DNA from: an uncultured Acidimicrobiaceae bacterium | Lineage (GTDB): Bacteria > Actinomycetota > Acidimicrobiia > Acidimicrobiales > MedAcidi-G1 | Assembly (NCBI GenBank): GCA_913030665.1 | Contig: CAJWFS010000014.1 | Span: forward strand, 1-32,566 | Direction: 5' to 3' | DNA length: 32,566 bases | Shown: one piece after another, positions 27,297-32,566 of the stretch | Position numbering within the stretch: position 1 is the first letter of the stretch | How the letters are laid out: each line of letters begins with the position of its first letter | Program-made: the position numbers and the translations under genes | The notes under the pieces: generated by a model | What the model was told of the DNA's origin: nothing | Database searches by the model: none | The model's input: only the letters and a program-made list of their open reading frames with translations

Positions 27297-28277
27297 TCAG
27301 ACACCCCAGGAGAACCCGACCAGGTCCTCGCTGGTGGCCCACAGGGCGGCTGCCGCGTCGTCGTCCAGGATCCACGGTGAGATCCCACGGCCACCCGGGC
27401 CGGTCCCGGGTTCGCCCTCGGGTACCCCCAGTTGACAGTCACCCAGGTAGGCCCCACCGTGTGAGTCCAGCTCGGGAGCGGTAGCCGCCCACACGCTGGT
27501 GGCCGCCCCGGCCTCCACCGATTTCGGCGTCATCCCGGAGGTGTCCACCGCTGCCGATATCTGGGCCCGGCGGCGCTCCTTGAGCCGTTCGTACGCCGCT
27601 TCGTCCAGGTACCTGCTCAACCCGGTCATGATCACGCCCGGGTGGACGGCGAGGGCCCGCACGCCACGTCCGCCGACCCTACGATCCAACTCGCGGGCGA
27701 ACAGGGCGTTGGCCGACTTGGACTGGCCGTAGGCGGCCCAGCCCTCATAGCCGCGGCGCTCGAACATGAGGTCGTCCAGGTCGACACCGCAGATCCCGTG
27801 GGCGCCGGACGAGAGGCACACGACCCTCGACGGCGCCGCCGCTGTCAGGGCCGGCAGTAGCAGGCCTGCGAGCAGGAAGTGGCCGAGGTGGTTGACGCCG
27901 AACTGCTGCTCGAAGCCGTCGGCCGTGGTGCCGAAAGGGGTGCACATGATTCCGGCGTTGTTGACGAGCACGTGAAGGTCATGGTGGTCTGCCAGGAACT
28001 CCTCGGCGAAGGACCTCACCGAGGCCAGTGAGGCCAGGTCCAGATCCCGAAGTTCCAGGTCCGCGCCGGGGTGCCGGTCACGGATCCGGTCGGCTGCGGC
28101 ATCGTTACCAGCCGGGCTGCGCGCTGCCATGACCACGGAAGCACCGGCAGCTGCCAGCGCACGCGCTGTCTCTTCGCCCAGACCGCCGGAGGCACCGGTT
28201 ACCACCATCCGGCGGCCTGACAGGTCCATTCCAGCCAGCACCTCATCCGTCGTGGTATCCCGTCCCCAGTCACCCAT
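27297..28277 (-). CDS. Short-chain dehydrogenase/reductase, retinol dehydrogenase-like
   Basis: SDR of 326 residues of the longer type resembling WW-domain oxidoreductase/retinol dehydrogenases. The nucleotide motif is TGASGGLG, then RDLDLASLASVRSF (the acidic/DL motif), NNAGIM, a LSSGAH serine segment and the catalytic YGQSK. The usual HPGVIMTGLSRY follows. ATG 28277 has GGGAG about 6 nt upstream; a GTG one codon earlier is possible. It is upstream of and co-oriented with the DtxR-family gene (64-nt gap) and divergent from the thiolase-like gene. Substrate unknown. Confidence 0.9.
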   Translation of the reverse strand: MGDWGRDTTTDEVLAGMDLSGRRMVVTGASGGLGEETARALAAAGASVVMAARSPAGNDAAADRIRDRHPGADLELRDLDLASLASVRSFAEEFLADHHDLHVLVNNAGIMCTPFGTTADGFEQQFGVNHLGHFLLAGLLLPALTAAAPSRVVCLSSGAHGICGVDLDDLMFERRGYEGWAAYGQSKSANALFARELDRRVGGRGVRALAVHPGVIMTGLSRYLDEAAYERLKERRRAQISAAVDTSGMTPKSVEAGAATSVWAATAPELDSHGGAYLGDCQLGVPEGEPGTGPGGRGISPWILDDDAAAALWATSEDLVGFSWGV

Positions 28278-28306
28278 CACCGTCTCCCGTCATCACCCAC
28301 ATGAAT

Positions 28307-28317
28307 CCATCGGATGG
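28307..28317. promoter_or_regulatory. Small palindrome in the SDR/thiolase divergent gap
   Basis: CCATC-G-GATGG is a perfect 11-nt odd palindrome in the 121-nt region between divergent genes. It could be an operator half-structure, but it is short and may be chance. Confidence 0.2.
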
Positions 28318-28386
28318 TGGGCATCGTCGACCACCTCGCGTCGAGACGGTAGGTGACCCGGTTCGGCCAGTCACCACCGCGGGGGC

Positions 28387-28392
28387 GATGAT
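28387..28392 (+). promoter_or_regulatory. Candidate -10 box, leaderless start of the thiolase-like gene
   Basis: GATGAT (four of six against TATAAT), 6 nt, then GTG 28399. It deviates from TANNNT at the first base, so it is a weak candidate. Confidence 0.25.
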
Positions 28393-28398
28393 GGCCCA

Positions 28399-29883
28399 GT
28401 GACCCTCGACCCCAGCACCCCGGTGATCATCGGCGTAGCCCAGGTGACCGACCGGGTGGACGACCCGGAGGTCGCCCGAACACCCGTGGAGCTGATGACC
28501 GATGCGCTTCGCAGCGCCGCCATCGACGCCGGAGCGCTGACCGCCCTCGGCGGGCTGGACCTCGTGGCTGCGGTCGGTGGCATGTGGCGATACCGGGACC
28601 CCGGCCGGCAGGTGGCGACGGCCGTCGGGGCCGCCGATGCCGGAACGCTCCTGACCGGCCTGTCGGGAACCTCGCCGCAACGTCTGCTGGACCATCTGGC
28701 CACCCGAATCGCCGCCGGACAACTGGAGGCCGCCGCCATGGTCGGCGGTGAGGCGTTCCGGTCCCGGCGAAGGGCACGGCGCATGGGTGTGGAGGTGAGA
28801 CGCGACGCCGACGCGGAGTTGGGCCCCGCCGAGCGCTACGAGGGCGCCCTCGACATGGCCACCGAACACGAGATGAGGCGTGGCGTGGCGGAACCCGGCG
28901 TGGTCTACCCGCTGTTCGAGACGGCCATACGACACTCCCGGGGCGAGTCGGTGGCCGAGCACCGGAACCGGATCGGTACCCTCTGGGCCGGGTTCAATGC
29001 CGTGGCCGTGGAGAACCCACACGCCGCTGTCCGGACACCCATGACCGCGACGGAGATCACCACGCCGTCGAAGGACAACCGGATGGTCGCAGCGCCGTAC
29101 ACGAAGGCAATGATGGCCAACAACAGTGTCGACCAGGCCTCTGCTGTGCTCATCGTCTCGGCCGCCAGGGCTGCGGCCCTGGGCGTACCCCGGGACCGAT
29201 GGGTGTTCCCCCTGGTCGGGACGAGGGCGGACGACGAAGCATCGCCGGGAGTCCGCCACGACCTCCACCGGTCGCCAGCCGCCCGTTCCGCCGGGAGCCT
29301 GGTGTTCGAGTTGGCCGGGACCGACATGGACGAGGTCAACCACCTGGACATCTACGCCTGCTTCCCCGCCTCCGTGCAGGTCTGTGCCCTGGAGTTGGGC
29401 CTGGACCTGGACGGTTCATCAGACCGACCCCTCACCGTCACCGGCGGCCTCACCTTTGCCGGTGCCCCCCACAGCAACTCCGTCGGCCAGTCCCTGGCAG
29501 CCATGGTGGGGCGGCTCAGGGAGAGGCCAGGCACGGGACTCGTCTACGGCAACGGCGGCTACCTGGGCAAGCACGCCTTCGGCCTCTACGGCACCGAGCC
29601 ACCGGCTGGCGGCTACAGGACGGCGAGCGCCGAGGTGGACCTCGAGGCCACACCCAGCCGGACCCCGGATCCAGACTTCGCAGGTCAAGCCACCATTGAC
29701 GGGTACTCCGTCTCGCATGACCGCGAGGGCAGCCCCATGCGTGCCCTGGTTTCCATGCTGACGACCTCGGGTTCCCGGGTGTGGGGTGGCACCACGCAGC
29801 GAGCCACCCTGGATGCGATGGTCGTCGAGGAGTTCGTGGGCCGACCAGCCGAACTGGACCCCGACGGCCTAGTAGCCATCTGA
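28399..29883 (+). CDS. Thiolase-like protein (annotated type: acetyl-CoA acetyltransferase)
   Basis: Thiolase-fold protein of 494 residues, probably acting on acyl-CoA in fatty acid or sterol breakdown. It begins TPVIIGVAQVTDR and has the duplicated fold with VGGEAF, NNSVDQASAVLIVS, DIYACFPASVQ and a GNGGYLGKHAFGLYG segment. The last contains a likely catalytic His region. The nucleophilic Cys of biosynthetic thiolases is not evident in the first half (SGTSPQRLL occupies the region), and the C-terminal CxGGG motif is absent. An extra C-terminal OB-like domain (about 410-494) is present, as in SCP2-thiolase-like proteins. It may be a carrier or use another mechanism. Its stop begins the 17-nt repeat array leading to the next gene. 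Confidence 0.8.
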   Translation: MTLDPSTPVIIGVAQVTDRVDDPEVARTPVELMTDALRSAAIDAGALTALGGLDLVAAVGGMWRYRDPGRQVATAVGAADAGTLLTGLSGTSPQRLLDHLATRIAAGQLEAAAMVGGEAFRSRRRARRMGVEVRRDADAELGPAERYEGALDMATEHEMRRGVAEPGVVYPLFETAIRHSRGESVAEHRNRIGTLWAGFNAVAVENPHAAVRTPMTATEITTPSKDNRMVAAPYTKAMMANNSVDQASAVLIVSAARAAALGVPRDRWVFPLVGTRADDEASPGVRHDLHRSPAARSAGSLVFELAGTDMDEVNHLDIYACFPASVQVCALELGLDLDGSSDRPLTVTGGLTFAGAPHSNSVGQSLAAMVGRLRERPGTGLVYGNGGYLGKHAFGLYGTEPPAGGYRTASAEVDLEATPSRTPDPDFAGQATIDGYSVSHDREGSPMRALVSMLTTSGSRVWGGTTQRATLDAMVVEEFVGRPAELDPDGLVAI

Positions 29884-29931
29884 ACAGGACCAACCCATGA
29901 ACGGGACCACGCGATGAACAGGACGACCCCA
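29881..29931 (+). repeat. Three 17-nt tandem repeats forming a chain of mini-ORFs
   Basis: Units 29881-29897, 29898-29914 and 29915-29931 follow TGAACRGGACSAMSCSA and differ at a few positions. Each contains a purine-rich GGAC and ends in A, so every junction reads ATGA. Two six-codon ORFs result: 29897-29917 (MNGTTR) and 29914-29934 (MNRTTP). Each stop overlaps the next ATG, and the last overlaps the flavoprotein ATG at 29931. The first unit starts with the stop codon of the thiolase-like gene. Confidence 0.9.
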
Positions 29932-31064
29932 TGAAGACGCCGATCACCGAGATGTTCGACATCGAGTTCCCGATCGTGGCCTTCACCCACTGTCGCGACG
30001 TGGTCGCGGCCGTATCCAAGGCCGGCGGCCTCGGCGTGCTGGGCGCGGTCGGACACGGCGACGAGGCCCTCGAGACGGACCTGGCCTGGATCGAGGAGGA
30101 GATCGGCGACCGCCCGTACGGCGTCGACCTGATCGTTCCGGCTCGGTACGCCGGATCTGAGGAGGGCGGCCTTCAGGTGGCCGACCTGCTCGCCACCATT
30201 CCCGGAGCCCACCGGGAGTTCCTGGACGAACTGTTGGAGCGCTACGACGTACCCGAGAACCCGGAGGCACCCAGCGGTTGGGCCGAACGACCGGGCGACG
30301 CCCCGTTCTCGGCCAACAGGGCCAGCCGACAGCTCGACATCTCCCTGGCCCACCGACCGGCGCTGGTGGCCAACGCCCTCGGCCCACCGCCACGCGACAT
30401 GCTGGACCGCTGCCACGAACTTGGCATCAAGGTGGCCGCCCTCGCCGGCACGAAGGTCCACGCCGAGCGCCATGTGGCCGCCGGTGCCGACATCATCATC
30501 GCCCAGGGCACCGAGGGAGGAGGCCACACGGGCCAGATCGGTTCCATGGTGCTGCTACCCGAGGTGGTCGACGCCGTGGCTCCGGTCCCGGTACTGGGCG
30601 CCGGCGGGATCGGTCGTGGCCGACAGATGGCGGCCGCCATGGCCCTTGGTGCGGCAGGTGTGTGGTGCGGATCGGTGTGGCTCACCACCGAGGAGGCCGA
30701 GACCCATCCGGTCGTCAAGGCGAAGATGCTCGCCGCAGGCTCTGGCGACACCCTCCGATCGCGTTCGATCACCGGCAAGCCAGCCCGAATGCTGCGCACC
30801 GCGTGGACCGAGGAATGGGACCGGGAGGACACCCCGGCTCCATTGGGGATGCCGTTGCAGCCCATGCTGACAAGTGCCGCCATGGACCGCATCAACCGTG
30901 CCGCCCACCACGAGGGATCCGGCGCCGAGGACCTCGCCACCTACTTCGTAGGCCAGGTCGTCGGCGACATGAACCGCTCCAAGGGCGCCGGACAGGTGGT
31001 CATGGACATGGTCGAGGAGTTCATCGACGCCGCCCAGGCAGTCGCCGCCCAACTCGAGTTCTGA
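29931..31064 (+). CDS. Nitronate monooxygenase-like NAD(P)H/FMN oxidoreductase
   Basis: FMN-binding TIM-barrel protein of 377 residues of the nitronate monooxygenase/2-nitropropane dioxygenase family. It starts ITEMFDIEFPIVAF and has SKAGGLGVLGAVG. The GTEGGGHTG loop bears the likely catalytic His. VPVLGAGGIGRGRQMAAAMALGA is the usual phosphate-binding strand. Relatives oxidise nitronates, reduce quinones or act as enoyl reductases, so the substrate is open. It follows the thiolase-like gene by 47 nt containing the repeat chain; coupling seems likely. ATG 29931 is the last ATG of that chain. Confidence 0.9.
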   Translation: MKTPITEMFDIEFPIVAFTHCRDVVAAVSKAGGLGVLGAVGHGDEALETDLAWIEEEIGDRPYGVDLIVPARYAGSEEGGLQVADLLATIPGAHREFLDELLERYDVPENPEAPSGWAERPGDAPFSANRASRQLDISLAHRPALVANALGPPPRDMLDRCHELGIKVAALAGTKVHAERHVAAGADIIIAQGTEGGGHTGQIGSMVLLPEVVDAVAPVPVLGAGGIGRGRQMAAAMALGAAGVWCGSVWLTTEEAETHPVVKAKMLAAGSGDTLRSRSITGKPARMLRTAWTEEWDREDTPAPLGMPLQPMLTSAAMDRINRAAHHEGSGAEDLATYFVGQVVGDMNRSKGAGQVVMDMVEEFIDAAQAVAAQLEF

Positions 31065-31072
31065 GAGGGCTC

Positions 31073-31240
31073 TCAGTCGGCGGGCCTGACCAGGGCGCCA
31101 CGGACGATCCCGACCGTCCCATCACCGAGCGCACCGGCCAGGTTCATGACACGTGTGAATCCGTCCGTGAGCAGCATCGGTAGCGACGGCCCGGCACGAC
31201 CGGCATCCGGCAGGGGACTCCCCGTACCCGCCATCACCAT
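31073..31240 (-). CDS. Small ORF, possible remnant of an MBL-fold hydrolase N-terminus
   Basis: A 55-residue ORF fills most of the 235-nt gap between the flavoprotein and SDR genes. It begins MVMAGTGSPLPDAGRAGPS, which resembles the first strand and loop of metallo-beta-lactamase-fold hydrolases (usual form GTGxPxPDxxRAGPS). The rest (LLTDGFTRVMNLAGALGDG, then IVRGALVRPAD) only loosely resembles the next MBL segment, and no metal-binding HxHxDH is present. It is co-oriented with the SDR, 59 nt downstream of it. It may be a truncated pseudogene, a small functional protein or chance. The similarity is from memory of the family, not a search. Confidence 0.35.
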   Translation of the reverse strand: MVMAGTGSPLPDAGRAGPSLPMLLTDGFTRVMNLAGALGDGTVGIVRGALVRPAD

Positions 31241-31299
31241 TTCCAGGGCCACCTACCGAACCCTTCCGGGCCTGCTGTCCACACTCAACCGATGTCGCC

Positions 31300-32061
31300 T
31301 CAGCTGATGTTGATGAGCTGGCCGCCGTCGACCAGTACCGCGTGCCCGGTCAGCCAGCTGGCCGCATCCGATGCCAGGAACAGGGCCGTGTTGGCGATGT
31401 CCTCAGGCTCGCCCAGGCGCTTCATCGGAAGGCCCTGGGCAATGGCGTCACCGCGGCCGTCCTCCCAGAGGGCCCTGGCGAAGTCCGTGCGGATAAGGCC
31501 GGGACAGACGGCGTTGACCCGGACCTTCGGACCCATCTCGGCAGCCAACTGCTCGGTGAGGTGGATCAGCGCCCGCTTCGTGAGGTCGTAGACGCCCAGG
31601 ATGGCGTTGGTCCCGAAGGCCCCCACCGACGAGACGTTGACCACCGCTCCGCCGTGTTCCTTCATCCAGGCGTTCCAACAGGCCTGGGTCCAGACCAGCG
31701 GCGTGGTGAGGTTGGTGGCGAAGGTCTTCTCCCAACGGGGCATGTCGATGTCGATGACCGGGCCGGCATACGGGTTGGTGGCCGCGTTGTTGACCAGCAC
31801 GTCGATGGCGCCAAAGGCCTCCAACGTGGCGTCCAGGACCCGCTGCATGTCCTCCGTCTTTCCCACGTGTCCGGCCACGTATGCGAGGTCACCGCCGGTA
31901 GAGGTCCGCAGTTCCTCCACCGTGGCCGCGCAGGTCTCCTCGTTGCGGCTGGTGATCATCACCTTCGCCCCGGCGGCGGCCATGGCGGTGGCGATGCCAC
32001 GCCCGATTCCACGTGATCCACCGGTGACGATGGCTACCTTGCCTGAAAGAGAGAGTTCCAT
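31300..32061 (-). CDS. Short-chain dehydrogenase/reductase, DHRS4/FabG-like
   Basis: Classical SDR of 253 residues. The N-terminus ELSLSGKVAIVTGGSRGIG holds the nucleotide motif TGGSRGIG; R near the second strand (ITSRNEE) hints at NADP use. NNAATNP replaces NNAG, as in DHRS4-type carbonyl reductases. VNVSSVGAFG gives the catalytic Ser and YDLTK the Tyr/Lys pair. The C-terminus (ASDAASWLTGHAVLVDGGQLINIS) is canonical. TAGGGT lies 8 nt before ATG 32061. It follows an acyl-CoA synthetase gene on the same strand, which suits a fatty-acid or acyl-CoA pathway, but the substrate is unknown. Confidence 0.93.
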   Translation of the reverse strand: MELSLSGKVAIVTGGSRGIGRGIATAMAAAGAKVMITSRNEETCAATVEELRTSTGGDLAYVAGHVGKTEDMQRVLDATLEAFGAIDVLVNNAATNPYAGPVIDIDMPRWEKTFATNLTTPLVWTQACWNAWMKEHGGAVVNVSSVGAFGTNAILGVYDLTKRALIHLTEQLAAEMGPKVRVNAVCPGLIRTDFARALWEDGRGDAIAQGLPMKRLGEPEDIANTALFLASDAASWLTGHAVLVDGGQLINIS

Positions 32062-32069
32062 GGACGGTG

Positions 32070-32075
32070 ACCCTA
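32070..32075 (-). promoter_or_regulatory. Candidate -10 box near the SDR start
   Basis: Minus-strand TAGGGT, 8 nt, ATG at 32061. The spacing is a little longer than in the other leaderless candidates. Confidence 0.25.
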
Positions 32076-32106
32076 GCGATGGGTCCCGACTCAGGTCTCA
32101 GTGAGC

Positions 32107-32125
32107 GGGTGGGCCCTGCCCACCC
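32107..32125. terminator. Hairpin between acyl-CoA synthetase and SDR genes
   Basis: GGGTGGGC (32107-32114) pairs perfectly with GCCCACCC (32118-32125) across a 3-nt loop. It lies 70 nt after the acyl-CoA synthetase stop on the minus strand and may end that transcript. No T tract follows. Confidence 0.45.
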
Positions 32126-32194
32126 AGAAGAAATCAGGCCGCACCGGTCGGGCCCAGCGCCGAGGCCGCCCAGTGGATCGGGCGGGCGGCCCGG

Positions 32195-32566
32195 TCAGCC
32201 GACCCGGCGGTCCTGACCCTCCCAGTAGGGCTCGCGGAGCTCGCGCTTGAGGATCTTGCCGGACGGGTTCCGGGGGATCGCCTCCACGAAGTCGACCGAC
32301 CTGGGGATCTTGAACCCGGCCAGACGCTCACGGGCGTAGGCCAGGATCTCGTCTGCAGTGACTCCGGAGTCGGGCACGGGCACCACCAGGGCCTTGCCCA
32401 CCTCGCCCCATTTCTCGTCCGGCACTCCGATTACCGCCAGGTCGGCGATCCCGTCATGGGACATGAGGGCGTTTTCGATCTCCGCCGGATAGACGTTCTC
32501 GCCGCCCGAGATGATCATGTCCTTCACGCGGTCGTGGATGTAGAGGTAGCCGTCCACCATGTAGGC
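32195..32566 (-). CDS. Acyl-CoA synthetase (AMP-binding family), C-terminal part, cut by window edge
   Basis: The last 123 residues of an ANL-superfamily acyl-CoA ligase, which activates a carboxylate to acyl-AMP and then acyl-CoA. The fragment covers the hinge [20 protein letters not shown], the mobile C-terminal domain ([18 protein letters not shown]) and [14 protein letters not shown], whose Lys is needed for adenylation. The frame stays open to the last base, so the rest lies beyond the window; an internal ATG at 32560 is not the real start. The fatty-acid (FadD-like) versus other acid preference cannot be judged from this part. Confidence 0.93.
   Translation of the reverse strand, partial: AYMVDGYLYIHDRVKDMIISGGENVYPAEIENALMSHDGIADLAVIGVPDEKWGEVGKALVVPVPDSGVTADEILAYARERLAGFKIPRSVDFVEAIPRNPSGKILKRELREPYWEGQDRRVG

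Overview
The window is a compact, GC-rich, almost fully coding chromosomal segment, most likely from an actinobacterium, perhaps the Acidimicrobiia. Supporting signs are the ~1050-residue IleS, an F420-type luciferase-like oxidoreductase, MutA/MutB/MeaB, a mycobacterial-style formylglycine-generating enzyme, a DtxR/IdeR-family regulator and several apparent leaderless starts (TANNNT 6-8 nt before the start codon). The phylum call is inference; the lineage within it is a guess. No tRNA, rRNA, CRISPR array, insertion sequence or phage gene was seen.

Layout: 56-8130 is housekeeping: ileS (+), a 2-oxoglutarate/Fe(II) oxygenase (-), then class I ribonucleotide reductase nrdA-nrdB (+) behind a ~400 nt gene-free promoter/leader region. 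8180-14785 is a tight minus-strand operon read right to left: mutA, mutB, meaB and a Tat-exported, membrane-anchored DUF839/PhoX-like protein. The first three form the methylmalonyl-CoA to succinyl-CoA step and its B12 G-protein chaperone. A 62-nt imperfect dyad lies between mutA and the divergent LLM oxidoreductase. 15018-21718 holds an LLM oxidoreductase, an SDR, an epoxide hydrolase, an alpha/beta hydrolase, a formylglycine-generating enzyme, dusB and maf.

21728-27232 is an iron-transport block: an orphan FetB-type permease (-), then fbpC-fbpA-fbpB (ATPase, ferric-binding lipoprotein, two-domain permease; +) and a convergent DtxR-family repressor (-). Two DtxR/IdeR-like boxes overlap the predicted fbpA promoter, so the repressor plausibly controls its neighbours. 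Its primary metal site departs from DtxR, and fbpA carries a C9 tract just after its start codon.

27297-32566 is lipid or aromatic acyl-CoA type metabolism: two SDRs, a thiolase-like protein, a nitronate monooxygenase-like flavoprotein and the C-terminal part of an acyl-CoA synthetase cut by the window edge. The thiolase and flavoprotein genes are joined by three 17-nt repeats that create a chain of overlapping six-codon ORFs. No wholly new multi-gene system is evident; the most unusual signals are this repeat chain, the divergent DtxR site, the 62-nt dyad and the non-canonical IleS signature.
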